20,718 nt of DNA from Pseudonocardia sp. (GCA_030147065.1 JASLAP010000014.1:1-20718), one strand, 5' to 3'. Counted from the stretch's first letter, positions 6,779 to 14,588 are shown. A program made the numbers and translations. Notes: generated from the sequence alone by a model not told the origin.

Positions 6779-7923
6779 AGCACCTTCCGGGCACCCGGCA
6801 GCGCACGGACCGGGAACGCCATCGCCCAGCACAGCGGCACGCCGAGGACGGCCAGCAGCGCGAACTTCGCCACCGCGGGCGCCTGCACGTCGCTGAGGGC
6901 GTAGCCGAGGGCGACCAGCACGACCGGGTGGATCAGGTAGACGGTGTAGGCGTGCTCCGACAGGAACCGGCGGAAGCGTCCCTGGTGGTTCCCGCGCTCC
7001 CGGAACAGCACCAGCAGGCCCAGCGTGATGGCGACGGCGAGCGCCGACTCGCAGGTCGCCGCGATCAGCGACGGCAGGGTCCCGTGTCCCAGGATCGCCT
7101 CCCCGGCGGAGACCAGGACGAGCACCAGACCCACCGCCGCGACGGCCGCGGCGGCGAGCCCGACCCGGCCGGCCGTCCGGGAGAGGCCCGCGAGCCAGCC
7201 GCGGCGGGCCGCGGCCAACCCGACGACGAACATCGCCGCGTACTGCGGCAGGTAGGCGGGGCTGGGCAGGCCGGCGATCTCCGCGCCCATCGGCACCACG
7301 ATGCGCCACAGGTAGGTCACCAGGGCCAGGCCGACGGCGAACCCGACGATCGCGACGGCGCCGGGCGCCCGGCCGACGGCCGGCGCGGGCCGCTCACCAG
7401 CGGGGGCCAGGTGCCGCCAGAGGACGTAGAGGGCGCTGAACACGAACAGCACCTCGACGAACCACATCGGCCCCGGGGTGAACGACTGCAGGTAGAACTG
7501 CCAGTAGGGCAGCTCGGTCCCCTGCTGGGCGGCGGCGTCCCGCGCCTCGGTGTAGTGGCCGATGGTCACCAGGGGTCGCAGCACCAGCAGCCAGATCAGC
7601 AGTGGGACGCCCAGGCGCAGCAGCCGTTCGGCGAGGAAGCCCCCGGTGCCCTTGCGGTCGTGGGAGCCCGGCACGAACAGCCCGGAGATCAGGAAGAAGG
7701 CGCCCATGAAGAACGCCTGGTTGAGCACCACCAGCAGGTCCAGCAGCGTTCCCGAGGAGTCCGTCACCGGCTCGGTGTAGTACCACGCCTGGACGTTGCT
7801 GTAGCCGACCGCGGCGTGGTGGATCACGACGAGAACGGTCAGCACGACGCGCAGGTTGTCGACGTAGAACAGCCTCGGGGTGCCGACGGGCGTCCCGGTC
7901 GGCTGGTGGGCGGATCGGGTCAT
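6775..7923 (-). CDS. Acyltransferase 3 family integral membrane protein
   Basis: 382 residues, with around ten hydrophobic segments. The N-terminus reads FYVDNLRVVLTVLVVIHHAA, giving the Arg-X10-His motif of the acyltransferase-3 (OafA/NodX) family. AFFLISGLFVPGSHDRKG (first loop), GPMWFVEVLFVF and SEHAYTVYLIHPVVLVAL (penultimate helix) are further family landmarks. These proteins move acetyl or other acyl groups from cytoplasmic donors onto sugars or lipids at the membrane; the acceptor here is unknown. The ATG at 7923 overlaps the TGA of the tetR gene (ATGA), so the two are co-translated and the regulator probably controls the enzyme. Gene end shares a CTAG with the STAS gene on the opposite strand. 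Confidence 0.9.
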   Translation of the reverse strand: MTRSAHQPTGTPVGTPRLFYVDNLRVVLTVLVVIHHAAVGYSNVQAWYYTEPVTDSSGTLLDLLVVLNQAFFMGAFFLISGLFVPGSHDRKGTGGFLAERLLRLGVPLLIWLLVLRPLVTIGHYTEARDAAAQQGTELPYWQFYLQSFTPGPMWFVEVLFVFSALYVLWRHLAPAGERPAPAVGRAPGAVAIVGFAVGLALVTYLWRIVVPMGAEIAGLPSPAYLPQYAAMFVVGLAAARRGWLAGLSRTAGRVGLAAAAVAAVGLVLVLVSAGEAILGHGTLPSLIAATCESALAVAITLGLLVLFRERGNHQGRFRRFLSEHAYTVYLIHPVVLVALGYALSDVQAPAVAKFALLAVLGVPLCWAMAFPVRALPGARKVL

Positions 7924-8567
7924 CGGCCTGCCGTTCGGTCGGGGCCGTCGGCCCGGGTGGCGTGCTCGAAGAGGTCGGCCAGCTCGTCGGCGTGGGCTTC
8001 CAGGTCGTGGTCGGGGTAGGTGACCCAGTAGGCGAACATCCCGTCGATCGCGGCCTGCACGGTGATGCTCATGACCCGGGGGTCGAAGGAGCGGAACTGG
8101 CCGGACTGCTGGCCCTCGCGGAACATCTCCTCCCGCGCGGCGTAGACCGGCTCGCTGAAGGCGATGCCGAAGCGCCGCTTGCCCTCGTCGGTGCGCAGGT
8201 TGTTGAAGATCTCCCCGAGCGCGAGCAGGTGGGCGCGGTGGCCCCGCATGTAGTCGGCGACCGCGCGGATGTTCGCCCGCAGCGCGCCGGCCGCCGTGGT
8301 CTCCTGCTCCATCCGCGCCATGACGAACCCGGCGATGTCGCGGTAGACCCGCTCGACGATCTGCTCCATGACCTCGGTCTTGCCGGCGAAGTGGTACGAG
8401 ATCACGCCCTTGCTGATCCCGGCCCGCTCGGCGATGCGCGCCAGCGAGGCGTTGGCGTAGCCCAGCTCGGCGAAGGTCTCGATCGCGCTGTCGATGATCT
8501 GGCCCCGACGGGCCTCCTCGATGAAGGACGCCCGTTTCTGACCGTCCGGACTGTCTTCTGACCGCAT
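7920..8567 (-). CDS. TetR family transcriptional regulator
   Basis: 215 residues. The N-terminal helix-turn-helix spans about residues 20-66 (IIDSAIETFAELGYANASLARIAERAGISKGVISYHFAGKTEVMEQI), very typical of TetR. The rest is a helical ligand domain with AVADYMRGHRAHLLALGEIFNN and QAAIDGMFAYW. It overlaps the downstream acyltransferase gene by 4 bases. There is no convincing ribosome site before ATG 8567, while a TATGCT -10 sequence lies at 8579-8584 on this strand, only about 12 bases before the start codon. A leaderless or near-leaderless transcript is therefore likely. A downstream start is excluded because the first start-like codons fall inside the DNA-binding domain. The ligand is unknown. 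Confidence 0.92.
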   Translation of the reverse strand: MRSEDSPDGQKRASFIEEARRGQIIDSAIETFAELGYANASLARIAERAGISKGVISYHFAGKTEVMEQIVERVYRDIAGFVMARMEQETTAAGALRANIRAVADYMRGHRAHLLALGEIFNNLRTDEGKRRFGIAFSEPVYAAREEMFREGQQSGQFRSFDPRVMSITVQAAIDGMFAYWVTYPDHDLEAHADELADLFEHATRADGPDRTAGR

Positions 8568-8578
8568 GGCCAGAAAGT

Positions 8579-8584
8579 AGCATA
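8579..8584 (-). promoter_or_regulatory. Candidate -10 element for a near-leaderless tetR transcript
   Basis: TATGCT on the minus strand would place the start site about 5 bases before ATG 8567, leaving no room for a ribosome site. No good -35 hexamer is seen at 17-18 bases. The same TATGCT stands a similarly short distance before the GTG of the other tetR gene at 14561. Confidence 0.35.
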
Positions 8585-8638
8585 GGCGGCCAGACGGCCC
8601 GTCCGGTCCGGACCCGGGCTACCGGACGCGGACTCGTC

Positions 8639-8680
8639 GCTCGACTCATCGTTGACGGGCGTCACGTAGAGTCCTAGCGG
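8639..8680 (+). promoter_or_regulatory. Orphan promoter-like element facing the 3' end of paaX-like gene
   Basis: GCTCGAC, 6 bases, TTGACG (8652-8657), 17 bases, TAGCGG (8675-8680). The layout is identical to the promoter at 9661-9702. The -35 overlaps a perfect palindrome TGACGGGCGTCA (8653-8664), a possible operator. On the plus strand no gene follows, only the antisense side of the PaaX-type gene. Confidence 0.45.
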
Positions 8681-8701
8681 TCCGGGTGGCCCACCCCCGG
8701 A
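8681..8701 (-). terminator. Hairpin downstream of the PaaX-type gene
   Basis: TCCGGGT and ACCC-CC-CGGA arms can pair around GGCCC, with a 2-base bulge, 47 bases past the end of the PaaX-type gene. There is no T-run, as is usual in high-GC actinobacteria. It would also lie at the 5' end of any transcript from the promoter at 8652-8680. Confidence 0.35.
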
Positions 8702-8747
8702 CCCGGCGGGGCGCTGGGCGGCCCGCGCCTCTGATCGTCGCGGCCGG

Positions 8748-9635
8748 TCAGCCGGCCGCGGACCGGCCGAGCTCCCGGTCGAGGACCTGTGCGGCGGCGG
8801 GGAGCAGGCTGCTGTAGCAGCGGCGGTACACCGCGGCGCTCTGCGCGGCCGGCCAGTCCGCGGACAGGTGCCGGGCGGGGAGCCCGGGGTCGGCCCGCAG
8901 GACCCGCAGCCAGTCCGCGCCCAGCAGCGTGATCTGCCCCAGGGCGTCCCCGGCCGCGGGACCGGCCCACCAGGTCCGGATGAACTCGTCGTGCCGCTCG
9001 CGGATCCGGTCGACCGGCCAGGCCCGCCGGATGAACGCCTGCACCCGGACGTCGGGCATGGGCGAGGCCGCGAACCACTCCGCCAGCTCGGCCACCTCGC
9101 CCAGACCGGCGTCGGCCAGGACCGCGCCCACCTCGACGGTCCCCGGGGCTATCCACACCCCGTCGCGCAGGCCGCCGAAGCCGGCCCAGGTCAGGGTGGC
9201 GCGCACCTGGTGGCGCAGGTCGCGGCGGCTCTCCGGCACCGAGTAGCTGAGCAGCGTCCACTCGCCGTCGGGGTGCTCGAACGGGGTGGCGGACGCGACC
9301 CGCAGGGTGGCCTTGCGCACCAGCGCCTCCCCCTCGGCCGACAGCCGGTAGTGCGCCGTCCGGCCGACCTGCGTGCGGTCCAGCAGGCCCCGGCGGGTCA
9401 TCCGGGCCAGCGTGGCGCGGGCCGCGGCCTCGGCGACCCCCAGGCCGCTGAGCAACCGCAGGAACACCGCCGACGGGACGGCCGGCAGGTCGCGGCCGCA
9501 CACCACGCCGCCGAAGAAGCTGAACAGCAGGGCCTGGGGGCGGTGGCCGCCCGGTTGGCCGTCCGGTCCGGCGCCGTCGCGGGCCTCCAGCACCCGCCCC
9601 GGGGCGCTGCGCCCTGCCGTCCCGGACCGCTGCAT
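8748..9635 (-). CDS. PaaX family transcriptional regulator
   Basis: 295 residues. After a 30-residue Gly/Arg-rich leader comes the PaaX start RPQALLFSFFGGVV, then a winged helix (about 45-105: LLSGLGVAEAAARATLARMTRRGLLDRTQVGRTAHYRLS). Next are the central domain with GEWTLLSYSVPESRRDLRHQVRATLTWAGFGGLRDGVWIAP and a C-terminal PaaX_C domain ending DWPAAQSAAVYRRCY. PaaX proteins repress aromatic-acid (phenylacetate) genes and respond to the CoA thioester. Here the gene diverges from a substrate-binding protein and acyl-CoA synthetase, which fits control of an acid-uptake and CoA-activation operon. Inducer is probably the CoA ester made by that synthetase (inference). ATG 9635 is used; an internal start nearer the FSFFGG motif is possible. 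Confidence 0.88.
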   Translation of the reverse strand: MQRSGTAGRSAPGRVLEARDGAGPDGQPGGHRPQALLFSFFGGVVCGRDLPAVPSAVFLRLLSGLGVAEAAARATLARMTRRGLLDRTQVGRTAHYRLSAEGEALVRKATLRVASATPFEHPDGEWTLLSYSVPESRRDLRHQVRATLTWAGFGGLRDGVWIAPGTVEVGAVLADAGLGEVAELAEWFAASPMPDVRVQAFIRRAWPVDRIRERHDEFIRTWWAGPAAGDALGQITLLGADWLRVLRADPGLPARHLSADWPAAQSAAVYRRCYSSLLPAAAQVLDRELGRSAAG

Positions 9636-9660
9636 GCGTCGAGCCTGCCACGCGATCGAC

Positions 9661-9702
9661 GCTCGACAAATTCTTGACGTACGGAAGTACTGGATCTAGC
9701 GT
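9661..9702 (+). promoter_or_regulatory. Promoter for the substrate-binding protein/acyl-CoA synthetase operon
   Basis: TTGACG (9674-9679), 17 bases, TAGCGT (9697-9702), followed by an expected start near 9709 and a leader of about 90 bases. GCTCGAC stands 6 bases before the -35. Between the hexamers GTAC-GGAA-GTAC (9679-9690) forms a short inverted repeat that could be the PaaX operator. The position in the divergent gap supports a real promoter; the operator is inference. Confidence 0.55.
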
Positions 9703-9798
9703 CACTGTGACCCGCACCACCGGGGTGCAGTGGTGCCTTCCCCGGCCCCCGCTCACCGCAGCACCGCCGGCGTCCCACCAGGTCGAAGGAGACCTCCC

Positions 9799-11055
9799 AT
9801 GAAGCACCGGATCCGCGCGGCGCTGGCGATCGCCGGCTGCGTCGCCGTCCTCGCCGCCTGCTCCACGGAGGACCCCAACGCCGGCGCCCCCGCCGCCGGT
9901 GCGGAGGGCGAGGTGCGGACCGGCAACGGCGTCACCGACGACACCATCTCCGTCGGGATGCTCACCGACCTGTCGGGGCCGTTCGCCGCCGGTGCCGCGA
10001 TCCAGGTGACCGAGACCCAGGCCTACTACGACCAGGTCAACGCCGACGGCGGGATCTGCGGCCGCGACGTCGAGGTCCAGGTGCAGGACCACGGCTACGA
10101 CCCGCAGAAGGCCGTCGCGCTGTACCGGAGCATGGCGTCCCAGGTCGTCGCCCTGCAGCAGGTGCTCGGCGGGCCCACGTCGGCCGCCGTGCTGCCGCTC
10201 GCCGAGGCCGACGGGCTCTACCTGGGCGGCCACGGCTGGGCCAGCGTCGCGCTGGAGTACGAGAACGCCCAGATCCCGGGGACCACCTACAGCGTCGAGA
10301 GCGCGAACGCGATCGACTACCTGGTCGACGAGCTGGGCCTGGCCCCGGGCGCCAAGGTGGGCGTCGTCTACTTCGTCGGCGACTTCGGCAGCGACTCGCT
10401 CGCCGGGGCGCAGTACGCCGCCGAGCAGCGCGGGCTGGAGATCGTTCCGGTGGAGATCACCCCGCGGGACACCGACCTGTCGGCCCAGGCCGGGGCCCTC
10501 CAGCAGGCCGGCGTGGCCGCGGTGATCCTCGGTGCGGCACCGGTCCAGCTCGGCTCGCTGGCCGGCGTGCTCGCCGCGCAGGGCCTCGACGTCCCGATCT
10601 TCGGCAACACCCCGGCGTTCGGCCCGGCGCTGCTGGGCACCCTGGCCGGACCGGCCCTGGAGCAGAACTTCTACGCGGTCATGTCCATCGCGCCGGTCAG
10701 CCTGGACGAGCCGGGCGTGCAGGCGGCCCGGGAGCTGTACGCGGCCGCCGCCCCCGACGCCGAGACCGGCTGGGAGGTGCCGCTGGCCTACGCCCAGGCC
10801 GAGCTGCTCACCGCGGCGCTCACCGGCGCCTGCGAGGCGGGCGACCTGACCCCGGAGGGCGTGGTCACCGCCATGCGCGCGACCGCCGACCTGGACACCG
10901 AGGGCCTGTACGCGACCCCGCTGGACTTCACCGACGCCGCGCAGCCGCCGACCCGCACGGTCTACGTCTCGCGCGCCTCGGCCCAGGCCGAGGGCGGGCT
11001 GGAGGTGCTGGGCACCGTCGAGGGCCCGAGCGCCCGGAGCTACCCGGTCGGCTGA
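9799..11055 (+). CDS. ABC transporter substrate-binding lipoprotein (branched-chain amino acid/LivK type)
   Basis: 418 residues. A lipoprotein signal is clear: MKHR basic start, hydrophobic core, lipobox LAAC with Cys21. The mature part is a type I periplasmic-binding fold: ISVGMLTDLSGPFAAGA (about 51-67), a DGGICGRDVEVQVQDHGYDPQKAV segment that covers the usual switch region, VLGGPTSAAVLPLAE and VGVVYFVGDFGSDSLAGA. These receptors take branched-chain amino acids, amides or aromatic acids. AAGGAGA lies 7 bases before ATG 9799, and a good promoter lies at 9674-9702. No permease or ATPase gene follows, so it must borrow a transporter from elsewhere. Pairing with an acyl-CoA synthetase and PaaX suggests an aromatic or branched acid as ligand (inference). 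Confidence 0.92.
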   Translation: MKHRIRAALAIAGCVAVLAACSTEDPNAGAPAAGAEGEVRTGNGVTDDTISVGMLTDLSGPFAAGAAIQVTETQAYYDQVNADGGICGRDVEVQVQDHGYDPQKAVALYRSMASQVVALQQVLGGPTSAAVLPLAEADGLYLGGHGWASVALEYENAQIPGTTYSVESANAIDYLVDELGLAPGAKVGVVYFVGDFGSDSLAGAQYAAEQRGLEIVPVEITPRDTDLSAQAGALQQAGVAAVILGAAPVQLGSLAGVLAAQGLDVPIFGNTPAFGPALLGTLAGPALEQNFYAVMSIAPVSLDEPGVQAARELYAAAAPDAETGWEVPLAYAQAELLTAALTGACEAGDLTPEGVVTAMRATADLDTEGLYATPLDFTDAAQPPTRTVYVSRASAQAEGGLEVLGTVEGPSARSYPVG

Positions 11056-11058
11056 TCC

Positions 11059-12681
11059 GTGGCCGGCCCCCTGCAGCGCAGCGAACTGCTCGCCCCCGCC
11101 GCGGCCGACCTGCCGGAGCGGGTCATCGGTGACGTGCTCCGCCGGGCCGTGCGGCTCGGTCCGGCCGACCCGGTGATCCGCACGGTGACGACGGACGGGG
11201 AGCAGGTCTGGACGGCGGCCGAGCTGCTCGCCGACGCCGAGCGGGTGGCGGCCGGGCTGCTGGCCCGGCACCGCCCCGGCACCCGGATCGCGACCTGCCT
11301 GGTCAACGGCCCCGAGGCCGTGCTCCTGCAGTTCGGGGTGGCCCTGGCCGGCATGGTCCTGGTCCCGGTCAACCCGAGGTCCCGCGGGCCGGAGCTGGAG
11401 CACGCGCTGCGGGTCTCCGGCGCCGCCGCGGTCTACGCGGCGCAGGACGCGGCCGGAAACCCGGCGGCCGACCTGGCCGCCGCGGTGGCCGACCGGCTGC
11501 CGGAGCTGAGCGAGGTCCACCGGTGCACCGGCGACTGGCGCGCGCTGCGCCACGACCGGCCCGTCGACCTGCCGGCGGTCGACCCGGAGGGCCTCGCGCA
11601 GATCCAGTTCACCTCCGGCACCACCGGTCGGGCCAAGGGCGTCCAGATCACCCACGCCGGGATGGTCACCACGTCGCACGCCTTCCGCGACCGGGTCGGG
11701 CTGCCCGAGGGCGGGGTGTGGCTCAACCCGATGCCGCTGTTCCACACGGCCGGCAACGTCCTGGGCGTCATGGGGGCGCTCTGGCAGCGGTGCGAGCACG
11801 TGGTCGTGGCCTTCGAGCCGGGCCGCGTGCTGGCCCTGGTCGGCGAGCGGCGCGTCACCCTGCTGTCGGCCGCCCCGACCCTGCTCGACCTGCTGATGGC
11901 CCGGCCCGAGATCGGCGACGCCGAGCTGGGCGGCCTGCGGGTCGTGTTCACCGGTGGCCAGACCGTGCGGCCCGCCTTCGTGGACCGGGTCGGGTCGACC
12001 TTCGGCGCCCCGCTGATCACCACCTTCGGCATGACCGAGACCTGCGGCTCGGCCCTGCTGCCGGCGCCGACCGACCCCGACGAGGTGCGCCGGACCACCG
12101 TCGGGCGGCCGCTGGCCGGCACCGACGTCCGCATCGCCGGCCCGGACGGCGCGCCCGTGGTGCCCGGCGAGCCCGGGGAGCTGTGGCTGCGCGGGCCACG
12201 GCTGACCCGCGGCTACTACCGCGACCCGGAGGCGACCGCGGCCGCGATCGACCCGGAGGGCTGGCTGCACACCGGCGACCTCGCGGTCATGGATCCCACC
12301 GGCGCCTGCCGGATCGTCGGGCGGCTCAAGGACATGATCAAGACCGGTGGGGAGAACGTCTCGCCGGAGGAGGTCGAGGAGGCCGTGGTCAGCCACCCGT
12401 CGGTGGCGCGGGCCGCGGTCGTCGGCGCTCCCGATGTGCGCTGGGGTGAGCTGGTGGTCGCCTTCGTCGTCGCCGAGCCCGGCGCCCGGACCGATCCGGC
12501 GGAGCTGGAGCGGCACTGCCGCGACCGGCTCTCGCCGTTCAAGGTGCCACGGGTCTGGCGGACGATCGACGAGCTGCCGATGACCGCCTCGAGCAAGGTC
12601 CAGCGGGCCGAGCTGCGCCGGATCGCCGCCGACGGCGCCGCGCCGGCCCCGGACGACCGGCCGGGACGGCCACTGCGGTGA
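11059..12681 (+). CDS. AMP-dependent acyl-CoA synthetase
   Basis: 540 residues, full length for the ANL family. Seen: P-loop FTSGTTGRAKGVQITH (184-199), the aromatic/acyl pocket lead NPMPLFHTAGN, TTFGMTETCG (321-330), the ATP-ribose Asp in GWLHTGDLAVMD (401-412), hinge GRLKDMIKTGGENVSPEEVE (421-440) and catalytic lysine in TASSKVQRAEL (Lys513). It adenylates a carboxylic acid and forms its CoA thioester in the cytoplasm. Closest overall to medium/long-chain or aromatic acid ligases; exact substrate cannot be read. The GTG start at 11059 is 3 bases after the substrate-binding protein stop, so the two are one operon. Two basic-Pro residues runs end the protein. Its product may be the ligand for the divergent PaaX regulator (inference). 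Confidence 0.92.
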   Translation: MAGPLQRSELLAPAAADLPERVIGDVLRRAVRLGPADPVIRTVTTDGEQVWTAAELLADAERVAAGLLARHRPGTRIATCLVNGPEAVLLQFGVALAGMVLVPVNPRSRGPELEHALRVSGAAAVYAAQDAAGNPAADLAAAVADRLPELSEVHRCTGDWRALRHDRPVDLPAVDPEGLAQIQFTSGTTGRAKGVQITHAGMVTTSHAFRDRVGLPEGGVWLNPMPLFHTAGNVLGVMGALWQRCEHVVVAFEPGRVLALVGERRVTLLSAAPTLLDLLMARPEIGDAELGGLRVVFTGGQTVRPAFVDRVGSTFGAPLITTFGMTETCGSALLPAPTDPDEVRRTTVGRPLAGTDVRIAGPDGAPVVPGEPGELWLRGPRLTRGYYRDPEATAAAIDPEGWLHTGDLAVMDPTGACRIVGRLKDMIKTGGENVSPEEVEEAVVSHPSVARAAVVGAPDVRWGELVVAFVVAEPGARTDPAELERHCRDRLSPFKVPRVWRTIDELPMTASSKVQRAELRRIAADGAAPAPDDRPGRPLR

Positions 12682-12702
12682 TCCATCGGCCGGGTCGGCA
12701 GC

Positions 12703-13341
12703 CTAGGGCGGCGGCAGCAGCGAGATCTCCAGGGTCGCGGTGAGCCAGCGCCGGAACTCCTCGTCGCCGAGGCGGTTCTCCCGCACCTGGAGCAGGTAGA
12801 CCTCCGGCGAGTTGAGCACCCAGACGATGTCGACGATCTCGTCGACCCCGAGGCCGGGGCGGGCGAACCCGCGGGCGACGAAGTTCCGGGCGAACATCGA
12901 CGTCCCGGTCCGGCGCTCGGCGGCCACGGTGCTGGCCAGCACGTCGAGATCGGGCTCGACCGCCCGGGCGCCGTACACCAGCTCCAGCACCGGCCGCAGC
13001 CGCGCGTCCATCCGCGTCGCCACCTCCGCGTAGGCCGCCAGCAGGGAGCGGGCGTCCGGGGCGTCGCGCATCCGCGCGAACTCGGGGCGGTCGGCCATCG
13101 GGACCGGCTCGTCGTCGCCGGCGAGCATCACGTCGTAGACCGCCTTGAGGATGGCGGCCTTGTTGCCGATGCGGGTGTAGACGGTCTGCTCCGACACCCC
13201 GGCCGCGGCGGCGATCTTCCGGACCGTGGTGCCCGCGTACCCCTCGGTCAGGAAGAGCTCGCGCGCCGCGGCGACCACCCGGTGCCGGGTGGTCCGCGCC
13301 GACTCGTCGCGCAGCCGGCTGTCGTACTTGCGTGGGGACAC
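12703..13341 (-). CDS. TetR family transcriptional regulator
   Basis: 212 residues. Residues about 20-65 are the DNA-binding domain (HRVVAAARELFLTEGYAGTTVRKIAAAAGVSEQTVYTRIGNKAAIL), followed by a helical ligand domain with an AETR-like MDARLRPVLELVYGARAVEP segment. GTG 13341 is used because GGAGGGG lies about 9 bases upstream; the ATG at 13358 that overlaps this ribosome site is out of frame. The gene ends 21 bases from the converging acyl-CoA synthetase. It diverges from a membrane-protein gene, and a 14-base palindrome (TTCA-N-TATA-N-TGAA) in the shared gap is the likely operator, so the membrane protein is the obvious target. Ligand unknown. Confidence 0.92.
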   Translation of the reverse strand: MSPRKYDSRLRDESARTTRHRVVAAARELFLTEGYAGTTVRKIAAAAGVSEQTVYTRIGNKAAILKAVYDVMLAGDDEPVPMADRPEFARMRDAPDARSLLAAYAEVATRMDARLRPVLELVYGARAVEPDLDVLASTVAAERRTGTSMFARNFVARGFARPGLGVDEIVDIVWVLNSPEVYLLQVRENRLGDEEFRRWLTATLEISLLPPP

Positions 13342-13368
13342 CGGACGGGCCCCTCCATTTCGATTGTG

Positions 13369-13382
13369 TTCACTATATTGAA
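13369..13382. promoter_or_regulatory. TetR-type operator in a divergent promoter
   Basis: TTCACTATATTGAA is symmetric at 12 of 14 positions (TTCA-N-TATA-N-TGAA). It lies midway between the tetR GTG (13341) and the membrane-protein ATG (13400), in an AT-rich island that stands out strongly in this GC-rich DNA. On the minus strand it contains TATAGT, a good -10 for tetR. Confidence 0.6.
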
Positions 13383-13399
13383 GTTAGTAGCCTCAAGCC

Positions 13400-13933
13400 A
13401 TGACGACCGCCCGATCCATCGTCCCGCCCCTCGACGACCGCCGCGCACGCCACGCCCGGGCGCTGTTCACCGCGACCGCGACGCTCACCCTGGGACTGAC
13501 CGGGATCGGCCTGTTCGAGGGCAACGTGGTCTACCCCTCCTGGTACGACCTGGCCGCGTTCGACGGGTTCGCCGACTACCACGCCGCGTTCGGCCGACGC
13601 CTCATCCCCTGGCTACCCGTGCCCCTCCTGGTGGCGACCGTCCTCAACGGCCTGCTGCTGCTCCGGCGCCCCCCGGCCGTCCCCCGCGGGCTGGTGCTCG
13701 CGACCTTCGTGCTGCAGGTCGGCATCGGCGTGGTCACCGTCGCACTCGCCATCCCGTTGCAGCAGCAGCTCGGCACCCCCGGCCATTCGCCCACGGAGGT
13801 GGTCGCCCTGCTCGATCAGCTCGTCGCGGTGAACCCGCTGCGCGAAGTGCCCGGCGTCGCGGTCGCGCTGGCCTTCGTCTGGATGCTGCACCGGCAACTG
13901 CGCGACCGCGGAACGGCCACGCCGGGCGCCTGA
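13400..13933 (+). CDS. Four-helix integral membrane protein of unknown function
   Basis: 177 residues; I do not recognise a named family with confidence. Predicted membrane segments are about 21-42, 69-88, 97-119 and 150-166. Between helices 1 and 2 is a polar loop with ENVVYPSW-like and YHAAFGRRLIPW motifs (seen as GNVVYPSWYD and DYHAAFGRR), whose His and Arg might be functional. This pattern resembles small DUF1772-like or uncharacterised actinobacterial membrane proteins that often sit beside TetR genes. No ribosome site is obvious before ATG 13400, and the AT-rich promoter/operator at 13369-13382 is only 17 bases away, so the leader must be very short or absent. Likely repressed by the divergent TetR. 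Confidence 0.8.
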   Translation: MTTARSIVPPLDDRRARHARALFTATATLTLGLTGIGLFEGNVVYPSWYDLAAFDGFADYHAAFGRRLIPWLPVPLLVATVLNGLLLLRRPPAVPRGLVLATFVLQVGIGVVTVALAIPLQQQLGTPGHSPTEVVALLDQLVAVNPLREVPGVAVALAFVWMLHRQLRDRGTATPGA

Positions 13934-13967
13934 CCCGGCAGGCGCAGTCGCGGCCCGGGGGGTATCA

Positions 13968-13983
13968 GCCGGGCGAACCCGGT
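13968..13983. terminator. Hairpin between convergent genes
   Basis: CCGGG-CGAA-CCCGG (13969-13982) forms a perfect 5-base stem with a CGAA tetraloop between the stop of the membrane-protein gene and the stop of the converging tetR gene. No T-run follows on either strand. It could end transcription in both directions. Confidence 0.4.
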
Positions 13984-14561
13984 CAGCGCTCGGGGCGCAG
14001 CCCGGCCAGCGTGACCATGACCAGCCGGCGGACCGCCGCCTCGGACGGCAGCGCGCCGGCGGCGGCGAGGGCGTGCAGGCAGTAGGCCGCGAGCTCGTCG
14101 ACCGCGACGTCGTCCCGGACGTCGCCGGCGGCCACGGCCTCGGCCAGCAGGTCCCGGACCATGTCGCGGAGCCGGTGCTGCGCGCCGGCGACCTGCGGGT
14201 CCCGGTGCAGGACCGCGGCGAGCTCCGAGCCGTGGTGCCGGTGGTTCTCCCGGGAGATGCGACCGTAGGCCTCCAGCACCGCGGCGAGCCGCCGGGCCGG
14301 ATCGGTGCCGCGGTCCCGGACCTCGGCCAGGTGCGCGAGGTGGCGGGCGACCTGGCGTTCGTGCCAGGCCAGCAGCACCGCCTCGACGTCGGGGAAGTAC
14401 TTGTAGAGCGTCGCCCGCCCGACCCCGGCCCCCTCCGCGATCCGCGACATCGTCACCGCCAGCAGCCCGTGCTCGGCGACCAGCGCCGCGGTGGTGTCCA
14501 GGACCGCGTCCCGGACCGCGCTGCGGTGCCCCTCGATCGTCTCGTTCCACAACCTCGGCAC
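13983..14561 (-). CDS. TetR family transcriptional regulator
   Basis: 192 residues from GTG 14561. The DNA-binding domain lies at about residues 12-58 (VRDAVLDTTAALVAEHGLLAVTMSRIAEGAGVGRATLYKYFPDVEAVLLA), followed by a ligand domain with AVLEAYGRISRENHRHHGSELAAVLHRDP. The frame is open upstream to 14723, but that part is the divergent promoter region and lacks coding character, so GTG 14561 is preferred. TATGCT on the minus strand is placed only about 6 bases before that GTG, so the mRNA may be leaderless. The gene diverges from the set of four genes ending in mysC and mysD and is their most likely regulator (inference). Confidence 0.88.
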   Translation of the reverse strand: MPRLWNETIEGHRSAVRDAVLDTTAALVAEHGLLAVTMSRIAEGAGVGRATLYKYFPDVEAVLLAWHERQVARHLAHLAEVRDRGTDPARRLAAVLEAYGRISRENHRHHGSELAAVLHRDPQVAGAQHRLRDMVRDLLAEAVAAGDVRDDVAVDELAAYCLHALAAAGALPSEAAVRRLVMVTLAGLRPER

Positions 14562-14588
14562 CGCCGCAGCATACGGTCCGGCGAGACT

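Noticed and set aside
8674..12516. A 1280-codon open frame on the minus strand
   Set aside because: It is opposite the substrate-binding protein and acyl-CoA synthetase genes and out of frame with the PaaX-type gene; composition is low-complexity Gly/Arg/His, typical of a frame shadow in high-GC DNA.
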